A DNA stretch of 30,603 bases from an uncultured Clostridia bacterium (GTDB lineage Bacteria > Bacillota > Clostridia > Christensenellales > UBA1242). The stretch covers positions 1 through 30,603 of the forward strand of contig CALNBM010000028.1 in assembly GCA_937874195.1 (NCBI GenBank), in the 5' to 3' direction. The translations under genes were made by a program, and so were the position numbers. Below the pieces are notes generated by a model that saw nothing but the letters and a program-made list of their open reading frames with translations, made no database searches and was not told the origin of the DNA. This document shows positions 16,469-25,400 of this stretch, piece after piece (the first letter of the stretch is position 1; every line of letters starts with the position of its first letter).

Positions 16469-17119
16469 CTATGACTCTATTTTTTCTAATGTGCCATATT
16501 TTAATGTGTATTTAGTGAAATCTTGCAAGTTATTAATAAATTTGTTTTTTTCTGCAATAACTAAAATAACGCATGCATTGTTTTTTTTTATTATATCATT
16601 TAGTATAGTTTGAACTTCTAAACTTTCTTTCTCTGTTAATTTCTCAAATATATTTTCAATAATTAATAGTTGAATTTTTCTAAAAGAAAATCTAGCTATA
16701 GCTAACTTCACTTTTTCAAAATATGATAAGTTTTTAACAATAATATTTTTATCAATATTAAAATATTTACAAATATCTTCTTCATAAAAATCTTGAACCT
16801 TGTGTAATTTTAAAAAATAATGCAAATTAAACTTAATGCTTTTTTTATCAAAAAAAACTGGTTCACTTGGTAAATATGCTAAAAAAATATCTTTTTTAAA
16901 AGATATCTTTTTTATAGGTGTATTATTATATAAAACTTCTCCGCTGTTTACTTTTTCGTCACGCAAAAGTATTCTAATAAAACTTGTTATTCCACTATCA
17001 TTATTTGCAATAATAACCGATTTTTCGCCGACTTTTAAACAAAAATTTATATTATGCAAAACATTAAAAGCTTTCGTGAAAGAATAGTAAACATTTTTAA
17101 ATTCTACTAAGTTTTTCAA
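16469..17119 (-). CDS. Degenerate ABC-type ATPase domain protein
   Basis: The 216 residues have the overall order of an ABC transporter ATP-binding domain, but the catalytic motifs are altered. The Walker A site (residues 38-46) reads ANNDSGITS where families have GxxGxGK[ST]; the lysine is replaced by Ile44. The signature segment is LSYFEKVKLAIAR (near 128) instead of LSGGQ. Walker B reads LLIIENIFEKL (near 147-157) with Glu-Asn where Asp-Glu is expected. ATP hydrolysis is therefore unlikely, and binding doubtful. No membrane segment or permease gene is next to it. It is the last gene of the lysS-hpf cluster, 12 bases after hpf; the TTG start has a GGTGAG-like site. It may act as a scaffold or ribosome-associated regulator, but that is guesswork. 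Confidence 0.75.
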   Translation of the reverse strand: MKNLVEFKNVYYSFTKAFNVLHNINFCLKVGEKSVIIANNDSGITSFIRILLRDEKVNSGEVLYNNTPIKKISFKKDIFLAYLPSEPVFFDKKSIKFNLHYFLKLHKVQDFYEEDICKYFNIDKNIIVKNLSYFEKVKLAIARFSFRKIQLLIIENIFEKLTEKESLEVQTILNDIIKKNNACVILVIAEKNKFINNLQDFTKYTLKYGTLEKIES

Positions 17120-17131
17120 AACTCACCACTT

Positions 17132-17656
17132 TTAAAACAATACTTCAATTAACCCCAAATTTCCTGCTTCTCGTTTATAAAGAACATTAACTTTGCCAGT
17201 TTCAGCATTTAAAAATATATAAAATGAATGACCTAATGCTTCCAAATTAAATTTTGCATCGTTTACCGTTAAAGGCACTAATTCAAAACTTTTCTTTTTA
17301 ACAACTTTACTTGTGTCAAGCACAGGCATTTCAGTTAAAAACTCTAAAGAGCTTGCAAAATCTTTTGTGGTTTTTGTTTTAGTTCTACTAAACTGTTTAA
17401 CAATTTGTTTTTCAATTTTAGGTAGTGCTAAATCAATATTGCTATACATATTTTCACTCACAACTTCGCTGCGTATAAACAAATTATCACCACTCACTGT
17501 AAGTTCTAACTTGTCATTATCACCTTGCTTTGTGCAGTTTATCTTAACATCAAAACTTTTAGAAAAATACTTTTCTAATTTTTCTAATTTTTTTTCTAAA
17601 ATTTCTTTAAATTTATTAGTTATTTTATAATCCTTTGCAATATATTTTATTTTCAT
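17132..17656 (-). CDS. hpf: Ribosome hibernation promoting factor, long form
   Basis: Long HPF binds the 30S decoding centre and pairs 70S ribosomes into inactive 100S dimers in stationary phase. The 174 residues contain the N-terminal RNA-binding beta-alpha-beta-beta-beta-alpha domain (about 1-100; starts MKIKYIAKDYKITNKF, conserved KLEKYFSK), a charged linker, and a C-terminal dimerisation domain (about 115-174; NLEALGHSFYIFLNAETGKVNVLYKREAGNLGLIE). The conserved H-x-F-Y-I-F-x-N and the final GLIE are intact. A GGAGGG site and its own promoter are upstream, so it can be made independently of clpC, the preceding gene in the same direction. Confidence 0.93.
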   Translation of the reverse strand: MKIKYIAKDYKITNKFKEILEKKLEKLEKYFSKSFDVKINCTKQGDNDKLELTVSGDNLFIRSEVVSENMYSNIDLALPKIEKQIVKQFSRTKTKTTKDFASSLEFLTEMPVLDTSKVVKKKSFELVPLTVNDAKFNLEALGHSFYIFLNAETGKVNVLYKREAGNLGLIEVLF

Positions 17657-17681
17657 AATCCCTCCATATTTTCTTTTTATT

Positions 17682-17709
17682 AGTATAACAAATTAATGTT
17701 TTTTATCAA
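17682..17709 (-). promoter_or_regulatory. Promoter of hpf
   Basis: On the minus strand TTGATA (17704-17709) is followed after 16 bases by TATACT (17682-17687), about 26 bases before the hpf start, inside the 110-base gap after clpC. Confidence 0.6.
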
Positions 17710-17766
17710 ATTAAATTATAAAACAAATCTTACTTTTAATTATATATGCGTTTTTATGTTTTGTTT

Positions 17767-20289
17767 CTACTCAGTTCTAAAAGATAAAAATCCTTCTTTA
17801 GCGGAAATAATTAAAGTTATACCTTGTGATAAATTGCCGAGTAAGATTTCTTCTGCAATTTTATCTTCAATTTCCTGCTCAATTAGCCTGCGCAATGGTC
17901 GAGCACCTAGTTCACTATCATAGCCTTTTTGGATAATGTACATAAGCGCACTTTCTGTAACTTTTAGATTAATATTTTGATCAATCAATCTTTTGTTTAG
18001 ATTGCTAATAAAAATTTTAGTTATTGATGAAAGTTGTTCTATATTAAGCGGATGAAATACTGTTACAACATCAATCCTATTTATAAATTCAGGTTTAAAA
18101 AACTTTCTATACTCCTTAATTAAAACATTTTTCATTTCCTGATAGAAAATTTTTTGATCGCTTTCATCCATAAACGCATAACCCGATTTATCAGGACCTT
18201 GATTAATTTCAGAAACACCAATATTACTTGTGAAAATAATAATTGCATTTTTAAAATATACAGTTCTGCCTTGACTATCGGTTAGTCGTCCATCATCTAA
18301 CACTTGCAAAAGTAGGTTATAAACATCGGGATGTGCTTTTTCAATTTCATCAAATAATATGATTGAATAAGGATTGCGTCGTACTCGGTCAGTCAACTGC
18401 CCGCCTTCATCAAAACCAACATATCCGGGTGGCGAACCTATAAGTTTACTAACGCTTTGTCGCTCCATAAACTCACTCATATCAAAACGGATAATACTGT
18501 CTTTATTGTCAAACATAGCCTCACTTAACGCTTTGCATAGCTCTGTTTTACCCACACCTGACTGACCTAAAAACATAAAACTTCCAATAGGCCGGTTTTG
18601 ATCTTTAATACCCAGTCGATTACGGCGAATTGCCTTGCTAACTGCGGAAACTGCCTCATCTTGTCCTACCACTCTTCTATGCAATATATTTTCTAAGTTT
18701 AATAATTTATCTTTTTCATCGGTAGTGAGTTTGCTAATAGGAATTTTTGTCCAATCGCTAATAATTTCACAAATATTTTCATAACCGATAATTTTATTAT
18801 TATCGCCGTTATTTTTTCTATATTCTTCTAAAACGTGTTGCTTTTCCTCCATTAATTTCATAATGTATTCACGCATTTCACCCGCTTTGCTATAATCTTC
18901 ATTTTTCAATGCTTCTTGTTTTATATTTTCAGCAATTTCTAAATCTTTTTCAATTTCACATATTTCTTGAGGTTTTTTAACACCAAAAACTTTTGCTCTA
19001 CTGCTCGCTTCATCAATTAAGTCAATAGCTTTATCGGGTAAGTTTCTATCCATAATATATCTATCACTAAGAACAACAGCAGCATTAATGGCTTCATCAT
19101 TAATGGTCACATTATGGAAACTTTCAAAGCCCTGCCTTAACCCTTGTAATATCTTAATGGTATCGTCAACAGATGGAGGATTAACAAAAACTGGTTGAAA
19201 TCTCCGTTCCATTGCTTTATCTTTTTCAATAAATTTCTTATATTCATCAGTGGTAGTTGCTCCAATAGTTTGCATCTCACCTCGTGATAAATATGGTTTT
19301 AGCATATCCGCTGGGCTAACTTCACCTTTATCACCACCAGCTTGCATAAGTGTGTGGATTTCATCAATAAACACAATTATATTGCTACTACTTGTTATGA
19401 TATCAATAACACTTTTTAATTTTTCTTCTAGTGCACCTCTAAATTTAGTGCCCGACATTAAACCGCCCACTTCAAATGAAAATATTATTTTATTTTTTAA
19501 AATATCTGGCACTTCGCCTTTTGCAATATCTATCGCTAACCCTTCTGCAACTGCACTTTTACCCACGCCTGCTTCACCGATTAAAACAGGATTGTTTTTT
19601 GTTTTACGGCACAGAATTTCAATCATACGCGCCGTTTCTTCTGCTCTGCCTATAATTGGTCCAATTTTACCCGCACGCGCCTTAGCGGTTAAATCTTGCC
19701 CCATTTCTAGTAATTTCTCAGGAAGTTCTTGAAAGTGAGTTTTAGTGTTACTACTACGAGCATGGTGATATGATGGATAACTTGTTTCTTCATTATCTTC
19801 TATGGTGGTGGTAGATGAAGAACTATAAACAGAAGCAGTTATAGATTCTGCTTTCAATAGTTGCATTAAATCTGCTTTAATGTCGTTTATATTAACTTTA
19901 AAATTCTTTTTTAGTAAATTAACTGCATAGCAATCAGTGGTATGTAGAAGTGACACCAAAAGATGTTCTGCCATTATGCAATCACTACCTATTTGATTTG
20001 CAAATTGACTAGCAACTAAAAAAATTTCTTTTGTTTGCGGAGTTAAATCAATTTTATTATTAAGAATTGTTGCATTTGTTTTTTGAAAGGTACGAGCTAA
20101 TGTGTTTTCAATTATTGAACTGGTAACCCCATAAGCATTGAGTAAACTTTTTGCCGTACCATCAATCGTGCTTAAACCATATAGTAAATGCTCCGTGCTG
20201 ATTTGATAAATACCAAATCCAAGCGCAATCGTGCCTGCATTTTGAAGCGCAATATTAACATTATCGTCCACTTTTAGTTCGTTTAACAT
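17767..20289 (-). CDS. clpC: ClpC AAA+ unfoldase of the ClpCP protease
   Basis: ClpC unfolds proteins and feeds them to ClpP, with roles in protein quality control and, in spore formers, development. The 840 residues contain two Clp_N repeats (about 1-140), a first AAA+ domain with Walker A GEAGVGKSA and Walker B IIVFIDEIHTL, a UVR-type coiled-coil insert (about 420-470), and a second AAA+ domain with Walker A GQSGVGKTE, Walker B IILFDEIEKAHP and the C-terminal D2-small domain. The loop that normally holds the ClpP-docking [ILV]GF tripeptide reads SGYAFMDES (near 700), so the tripeptide is not standard. The ATG at 20289 is placed 5 bases after AGGAG; the longer GTG start at 20295 overlaps that site. 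It starts 24 bases after the amidohydrolase ends. ctsR, mcsA and mcsB are absent. Confidence 0.95.
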   Translation of the reverse strand: MLNELKVDDNVNIALQNAGTIALGFGIYQISTEHLLYGLSTIDGTAKSLLNAYGVTSSIIENTLARTFQKTNATILNNKIDLTPQTKEIFLVASQFANQIGSDCIMAEHLLVSLLHTTDCYAVNLLKKNFKVNINDIKADLMQLLKAESITASVYSSSSTTTIEDNEETSYPSYHHARSSNTKTHFQELPEKLLEMGQDLTAKARAGKIGPIIGRAEETARMIEILCRKTKNNPVLIGEAGVGKSAVAEGLAIDIAKGEVPDILKNKIIFSFEVGGLMSGTKFRGALEEKLKSVIDIITSSSNIIVFIDEIHTLMQAGGDKGEVSPADMLKPYLSRGEMQTIGATTTDEYKKFIEKDKAMERRFQPVFVNPPSVDDTIKILQGLRQGFESFHNVTINDEAINAAVVLSDRYIMDRNLPDKAIDLIDEASSRAKVFGVKKPQEICEIEKDLEIAENIKQEALKNEDYSKAGEMREYIMKLMEEKQHVLEEYRKNNGDNNKIIGYENICEIISDWTKIPISKLTTDEKDKLLNLENILHRRVVGQDEAVSAVSKAIRRNRLGIKDQNRPIGSFMFLGQSGVGKTELCKALSEAMFDNKDSIIRFDMSEFMERQSVSKLIGSPPGYVGFDEGGQLTDRVRRNPYSIILFDEIEKAHPDVYNLLLQVLDDGRLTDSQGRTVYFKNAIIIFTSNIGVSEINQGPDKSGYAFMDESDQKIFYQEMKNVLIKEYRKFFKPEFINRIDVVTVFHPLNIEQLSSITKIFISNLNKRLIDQNINLKVTESALMYIIQKGYDSELGARPLRRLIEQEIEDKIAEEILLGNLSQGITLIISAKEGFLSFRTE

Positions 20290-20313
20290 ACCCACTCCTA
20301 AAACATTATATAG

Positions 20314-21627
20314 TTAATAATTAATTTTTTTCTTTATATCACACAATACCTTTTTATAATCGCTAATATAACAACCTGCTTTTTGTAATACAATACTTAA
20401 CTTATCATCTAAATAATACTTACCATTTTCATAAAGAATTTCACCGTTTATCATGGTTAAAATAACATTTTCCACACCACAAGAGTTAACAATATTACTA
20501 ATAACATCATGCTCTGGTTGCATATTTGGTTTTGTGTTATCGATAACTATTAAATCAGCAAAATTTCCTTTTTTTATAAAGCCCAGATTTTTTGTATTTA
20601 ATGCTTTTGCTCCATTAATCGTTGCCATTTTCAATACATCTAAGTTTGAAACTAAGGATGCATCGTTCATAATTCCAGATTGCAAATTTTTCACTAAATA
20701 CATTTCTTTAAACATATTTAAACTATTATTACTAGCAGGACCGTCTGTTCCTAAACAAACATTAATACCGTTTTTAAGATAAGCAAAAATAGGTGCGATT
20801 CCCGAGCCCAAATAAAGATTACTACTGGCGTTAGTGCTAATTGACACATCTTTATACTGTTTTAAAATATTTATATCATCTTTATCTAAATGCACGCAGT
20901 GAGCAAGTAAACACTTCATATCGAATGCGCCATATTTTTCTAAAAGAGCAATAGGTGTGAACCCTGTTTGCGTATGAATTTTTCCAACTTCATCTAGCGT
21001 TTCACTGGCATGAGTGGTAAAAACTAAATTATGTTTATTTGCAAAATTAATAAAACTGGAATAAATCTCATCGCTACATGAATAAACTGCGTGTGCATAT
21101 TTAATAGGTTTTATAAGTGGAGAAATATTTATCATTTCTTTATAATCTTTTTCTAAAACATTATTATCCACAGACTGCATTTTAATACAACTGGCACCAA
21201 TATTTATCCAAGCACGCATTTTTGCATCTTTTAATGCTTGTGCGGTGGCTTCGCTATTAATATAAAGGTCAACAGTTGAAGTAATTCCCGCTCTAATCAT
21301 TTCATAGGCAGAGAGTAATGTGCCGTTATAAATATCTTGATAAGTCAGCCTCTCTTCAATAAGCAACATATCTTGCCACCAATTATTAAAAACTGTATTT
21401 CCGCCTATTCCCCTCATTAAACTCATTGCACTATGGCAATGAGTGTTGATAAATCCCGGCATTAGGATTTTACCTTTAAGGTCAATAATTTTATCACCTT
21501 TAATAAGATTATTAGGCGCACCCACATAGCTAATTAAATTGTTTTCAACTATTACTTCACCATTTCTTATAATATCATTTTTTTCGTTTATGGTTATAAT
21601 TGTGGCGTTTATAAATTTTGTTATCAA
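20314..21627 (-). CDS. Amidohydrolase of the MtaD/SsnA deaminase type
   Basis: A metal-dependent amidohydrolase of the group that deaminates S-adenosylhomocysteine, 5'-methylthioadenosine or 5'-deoxyadenosine (MtaD/DadD family), or of its SsnA/TrzA relatives. The 437 residues have the metal-binding NTHCHSAMSLMRG (His64, His66), HASETLDEVGK (near 210), LAHCVHLD (near 240) and the C-terminal metal aspartate in CLGTDGPASNNSLNM (near 293), plus NASSNLYLGSGIAP, a family substrate-pocket segment. All metal ligands are present, so it should be active. Adenosine-derivative deamination, useful in salvage of SAM by-products, is the likely role, but substrate is inferred. The start is TTG with AAAAGGA at six bases. 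It lies 21 bases after degV and precedes clpC. Confidence 0.87.
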   Translation of the reverse strand: MITKFINATIITINEKNDIIRNGEVIVENNLISYVGAPNNLIKGDKIIDLKGKILMPGFINTHCHSAMSLMRGIGGNTVFNNWWQDMLLIEERLTYQDIYNGTLLSAYEMIRAGITSTVDLYINSEATAQALKDAKMRAWINIGASCIKMQSVDNNVLEKDYKEMINISPLIKPIKYAHAVYSCSDEIYSSFINFANKHNLVFTTHASETLDEVGKIHTQTGFTPIALLEKYGAFDMKCLLAHCVHLDKDDINILKQYKDVSISTNASSNLYLGSGIAPIFAYLKNGINVCLGTDGPASNNSLNMFKEMYLVKNLQSGIMNDASLVSNLDVLKMATINGAKALNTKNLGFIKKGNFADLIVIDNTKPNMQPEHDVISNIVNSCGVENVILTMINGEILYENGKYYLDDKLSIVLQKAGCYISDYKKVLCDIKKKINY

Positions 21628-21648
21628 TTTAATTCCTTTTAAAAGCAG

Positions 21649-22530
21649 TTAGTTATTTTTTATTGTTTTTTGTTTTGCATGAAAAGCAAGCGCAAGCGTT
21701 TTTGGTCCACAATGAGTCCCTACTGTTGGACCAATAGGTTGTAACCAAATTCTAACTTCTTTACCAACTAATTCTTGAATTTGTGACTTTAATGCAAGTG
21801 CTTCATCTTCAGCGTCCCCATGCAAAATTCCAATAGGATAATCTGCCACATTTTTGCCTAATGTTTTAACTAACGATGCTAGATATCTTATAGCCTTTTT
21901 TCTACCACTAACTTTATCAACACTTATAAGTTTACCTTCATCATTCACACAAAGAATTGGTTTTAAACCAAGAGTAGTGCCTAAAATAGCAGTTACTGCC
22001 GAAATTCGACCACCTCGTTTTAAATGCATTAAATCATCCACTGTAAAAAATGTTGCTATGTTATCTCTAAAATCTTCCACAAATGCGATTACTTCGTCAT
22101 CAGTAGCACCGCGTTTATGTAATACAGCTGCTTCGTAAGCGATTATGCCCGCACCAATTGCAATACTTTTAGTGTCAACATACCGCACCGTTCGCTCAGG
22201 ATATTTTTCCTTTAAAACAACGATTGCTTGATCTAAAAAGTCAAATGTGGCACTCAGTTGTTTGCTAAAAGTCACATATAAAATATCTTCACCTAATTTT
22301 AAATAAGGTTCAAAATACTCAATATAATTTTGTGGATTTAATGCAGAAGTTAAAGGCAAAATCCCTTTTCGGATTTTACTAAAAAAATTTTTATAATCAT
22401 ATGTTTTGCCCAAGTCATAACCATGTTCTTTACCTTCTAAAGTGTATGGCATGCTAATATATTGAATGCCTAATTTCTCTATTTCTGTGTACCATAGTTC
22501 GGTGTTACTATCTGTAAAAAATACGCTCAT
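21649..22530 (-). CDS. DegV family fatty-acid-binding protein
   Basis: DegV proteins bind a fatty acid between two alpha/beta domains and, as FakB, hand it to the FakA kinase in Gram-positive bacteria. The 293 residues have the family layout: VFFTDSNTEL at the start, the PLTSALNPQNY segment with the fatty-acid-contacting TS near residue 61, and the C-terminal FFTVDDLMHLKRGGRI and GPTVGTHCGPKTLALAF segments. No FakA gene is in this window. The ATG has AAAGGAA seven bases ahead. It lies 33 bases after lysS and 21 bases before the amidohydrolase gene, in the same direction, in the lysS cluster. Confidence 0.9.
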   Translation of the reverse strand: MSVFFTDSNTELWYTEIEKLGIQYISMPYTLEGKEHGYDLGKTYDYKNFFSKIRKGILPLTSALNPQNYIEYFEPYLKLGEDILYVTFSKQLSATFDFLDQAIVVLKEKYPERTVRYVDTKSIAIGAGIIAYEAAVLHKRGATDDEVIAFVEDFRDNIATFFTVDDLMHLKRGGRISAVTAILGTTLGLKPILCVNDEGKLISVDKVSGRKKAIRYLASLVKTLGKNVADYPIGILHGDAEDEALALKSQIQELVGKEVRIWLQPIGPTVGTHCGPKTLALAFHAKQKTIKNN

Positions 22531-22563
22531 AATTATTCCTTTTATAATTTTATTTTTAATTAA

Positions 22564-24033
22564 TTATCTCATATTAGGGAAAAGCACAACATCTCTTAGA
22601 GTTGGTTGATTGCAAATAATAGATAAAAATCTGTCAATACCAAAACCCAACCCGCTCATTGGTGGCATACCGTGTTGCATAGCAAGTAAGAAATCTTCAT
22701 CTAATTCAAAAGTTTCTTCGTCTCCTTTTGCTTTATTTTTCATTTGATCTTCAAAGCCTTGGCGTTGTACTTCAGGATCCACTAGCTCACTATAAGCCTT
22801 CACAATTTCAGCGCCTGCTACTAGCACTTGGAACATTTCAATAGTTTTTGGATTCGTGTCACTAGGTCTGGCAAGCGGAACTAAGTTAGGATAATTGTAA
22901 ACAATGGTAGGTTGAATTATATTTGTGCGGATTTTTCGCTTATATATATAATCTATTAAAGAAGATAAGCTTGGAAGTGCATCAAGTTCATCATTATTAA
23001 ACATATTTAATTTTCTTACTGCTTCCCGTAGTGCTTCAACATTGTCAAAGGCTAAAATATCAAGGCCGAGAAGTTCATTCATAGTTGCAATATAATCAAC
23101 TCTACTCCAATTATTAAAATCTAATTCAGTACCTTGATAATTAATTATCAAGTCACCACAGTGAGTGGAAACTAATTCATTAATAAATTCAATAACAAAT
23201 TCAATATTTTTATTATAATCCCAATAACTAGCATACCATTCTAACATTGTAAATTCTTGCAAGTGCATAGCATCCATGCCTTCATTACGGAAGTTTTTTG
23301 CTATTTCATAAACACGAGGAATACCACCTGCCACCACTTGTTTTAAAAAGGTTTCAGGTGAAATTCGTAAATTATATTCTTTATCAAGTGCATTATGCTT
23401 TGTTATAAAAGGTTTTGCCGCTGCACCGCATGCAACAGATTGCAAAATTGGTGTTTCAACTTCAAAAAATTCATTTTTATTTAAGAAATCTCTAATATGT
23501 TGTATTAGTTTGGAACGAGTGATAAAAGTTTTTTTAGATTCATCATTTGCAATTAAATCTAAATAGCGTTGACGATATTTAATTTCAATATCAGTGAGCC
23601 CATGGAATTTTTCAGGCAAAGGAAGGGCTGCTTTACTAAGAAGAGTAAAGTTATATGCTTTAACTGTGATTTCACCCGTTTGGGTTAGATAAAGTTCACC
23701 GCTCACGCCCACATAGTCGCCAATATCAACATAAGTTTTAAAAAATTTATATTGCTCTTCACTTATTTCGTTTACGCTCAAACTAACTTGCAGTTTTGCA
23801 AAAATATCTGATAATTGAATAAACATAAACTTGCCAAAAGCACGCCTAAAAGTCATTCTTCCAGCAACTGTTGTCTTATTCCCTATTGGTAATTTTCTTG
23901 CATCTTTTAATGAATGTGTTGTATCAAACTTTGGCGCATAAGGATTAATTCCGCTTTCTTTTAATAACTTAATTTTATTTGCCCTTATATCAACTTCTTT
24001 GGTTAGACCTTGTCCGGGATTTTCTGGTAACAT
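22564..24033 (-). CDS. lysS: Lysyl-tRNA synthetase, class II
   Basis: LysRS charges tRNA-Lys with lysine. The 489 residues follow the class IIb layout: an N-terminal OB-fold anticodon-binding domain (about 55-160, with KFMFIQLSD), then the catalytic core with motif 2 FRNEGMDAMHLQEFTMLEWY (near 250) and motif 3 GLGFGIDRFLSII (near 465). Length is close to the usual ~490-500. AGGAG directly abuts the first ATG (24039), so the second ATG (24033), six bases from it, is the likelier start. A promoter lies at 24080-24108. It is the first gene of the minus-strand cluster lysS-degV-amidohydrolase-clpC-hpf-ABC-like, with short gaps (33, 21, 24, 110 and 12 bases). No T-box or lysine riboswitch was seen in the short leader. 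Confidence 0.96.
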   Translation of the reverse strand: MLPENPGQGLTKEVDIRANKIKLLKESGINPYAPKFDTTHSLKDARKLPIGNKTTVAGRMTFRRAFGKFMFIQLSDIFAKLQVSLSVNEISEEQYKFFKTYVDIGDYVGVSGELYLTQTGEITVKAYNFTLLSKAALPLPEKFHGLTDIEIKYRQRYLDLIANDESKKTFITRSKLIQHIRDFLNKNEFFEVETPILQSVACGAAAKPFITKHNALDKEYNLRISPETFLKQVVAGGIPRVYEIAKNFRNEGMDAMHLQEFTMLEWYASYWDYNKNIEFVIEFINELVSTHCGDLIINYQGTELDFNNWSRVDYIATMNELLGLDILAFDNVEALREAVRKLNMFNNDELDALPSLSSLIDYIYKRKIRTNIIQPTIVYNYPNLVPLARPSDTNPKTIEMFQVLVAGAEIVKAYSELVDPEVQRQGFEDQMKNKAKGDEETFELDEDFLLAMQHGMPPMSGLGFGIDRFLSIICNQPTLRDVVLFPNMR

Positions 24034-24079
24034 TGTCATCTCCTATTTTTAAACATAAATATTATGTAATACATAAAAA

Positions 24080-24108
24080 ATAATAACATAATAAAAACTC
24101 ATAGTCAA
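24080..24108 (-). promoter_or_regulatory. Promoter of the lysS cluster
   Basis: On the minus strand TTGACT (24103-24108) is followed after 17 bases by TATTAT (24080-24085), about 46 bases before the lysS start. Confidence 0.6.
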
Positions 24109-24191
24109 TTAAACGCATCAACAAATGCTAAAATACTTTGTTTTTATCACATGGTTTTATAACACTATAAATGTACTCATGCAAATGTTAA

Positions 24192-24217
24192 AAAAACTCA
24201 AATAAGTTTGAGTTTTT
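24192..24217. terminator. Strong bidirectional hairpin terminator
   Basis: AAAAACTCAAA (24192-24202) pairs with TTTGAGTTTTT (24207-24217) around a four-base loop, with A and T runs suited to termination in either direction. No protein gene ends nearby, so the transcript it ends is unknown. Confidence 0.75.
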
Positions 24218-24396
24218 ATGTATTTATTGAATATTGCATAGTATAGAATTATTATAAAAATATTGTAATTGAGATAAACAAATTTGTTCATTTTCATGCT
24301 AGCAGAGTAGAATATCATTCTTTATTTAACGAGAACTAAGTGATTCAAATCTCGAACAAGTAAAATATTCTAATAAGTAATTCAATGGCTCAAATG

Positions 24397-24408
24397 TGAC
24401 ATGTGTCA
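24397..24408. promoter_or_regulatory. Possible operator-like inverted repeat
   Basis: TGACA and TGTCA flank a two-base spacer (24397-24408), about 113 bases before the transglycosylase start. It has the form of a regulator site, but no matching regulator is known here. Confidence 0.25.
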
Positions 24409-24520
24409 TATTAATGCAGTGTAAGACAGATAGTATAAAACTTTATCGATAATTTTTTATAGAAATTATGCCAATGAACATTGTTTTTATGGTTTATTTT
24501 TTTTAAGTTAAAGTTTTAAA

Positions 24521-25108
24521 TTGTATAAAGGCAGGCGTAACCACATAAAATATTGTGTGAAAAACAAAGCATATTATTTGATTTTTTTGGCTCTCGGTCT
24601 TGTTATAATTATACTTGGATTTTTTGTTTTTTTTATGCACTATTACCCACTAACCTATCGCGAGTATATTACAAAGTATGCAGATGAGTTTAACTTAGAA
24701 AAAGCGCTAGTGGCATCTATTATTAACACAGAAAGCAGTTTTAGATCTGCATCGGTTTCGCAAAGTAATGCAATAGGACTTATGCAACTAAAATTTTCAA
24801 CAGCGGAGGAAATTGCAACGAAATTAAATGATACAAACTTTAAAGAAGAAAATCTATTTGACCCAGAATATAATATAAAATATGGTTGTTATTATTTAAG
24901 ATACCTGACAAATTATTATAACGGCAATATCACAAACGCACTTTGCGCTTATAATGCGGGACTTACGAATGTGAATGATTGGTTAGTAAATAAGGATTAT
25001 TCAAAAGACGGTGTGAATTTAACACACATTCCTTATAAAGAAACAAGTGATTATATATATAAAATTACTCATTGTAAAAAAATCTATAAATTTTTTTACA
25101 AGTTATAA
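24521..25108 (+). CDS. Membrane-anchored lytic transglycosylase, SLT family
   Basis: Lytic transglycosylases cleave peptidoglycan between MurNAc and GlcNAc. The 195 residues comprise an N-terminal hydrophobic anchor (about 18-42) and one SLT domain with the catalytic Glu in SIINTESSFRSASVS (near 70), the SNAIGLMQL segment and the AYNAG motif (near 145). There is no cell wall binding domain, so it acts close to the membrane, on the outer face. The longest frame begins with TTG at 24521 with little Shine-Dalgarno support; a GTG at 24557 is another possible start. Function in spore or vegetative wall remodelling cannot be told apart from sequence. Confidence 0.88.
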   Translation: MYKGRRNHIKYCVKNKAYYLIFLALGLVIIILGFFVFFMHYYPLTYREYITKYADEFNLEKALVASIINTESSFRSASVSQSNAIGLMQLKFSTAEEIATKLNDTNFKEENLFDPEYNIKYGCYYLRYLTNYYNGNITNALCAYNAGLTNVNDWLVNKDYSKDGVNLTHIPYKETSDYIYKITHCKKIYKFFYKL

Positions 25109-25400
25109 AGTCTCATTTCGCATAAAACTTGCTTAAAATCCTTATTCGAATCTTACAGATTATTTATTTCATTTTCAGCATTGTTATAATAGTCAATGAA
25201 TTTTAAGCAGAAATTAAATTACAGAAAAAAATATGTAAATAATAGGACTAATTGACACGCCATGCTAGATATAAATCACTAACAAATAGTAAAATAACAA
25301 ATTTTTTCAAACAAAAAAAATGTCTCACGCACATGGCAAAACTTTTGAAATTATAATTGGTTTCATATATTAGAACAAATAAAAACATAAAACCAATTTA

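Larger units (their letters stand above)
24040..24520. other. 481-base intergenic region between lysS and the lytic transglycosylase gene
   Basis: No gene found. It holds the lysS promoter, a strong hairpin terminator at 24192-24217 with no protein gene obviously feeding into it, and a small inverted repeat at 24397-24408. Confidence 0.6.

Noticed and set aside
24320..24380. tRNA-like TTCAAATC segment
   Set aside because: No cloverleaf with acceptor and anticodon stems can be drawn around it.
25131..25208. Inverted repeat GCTTAAAAT/ATTTTAAGC after the transglycosylase gene
   Set aside because: 9-bp arms 60 bases apart in AT-rich DNA, no T run; not convincing as a terminator or RNA.
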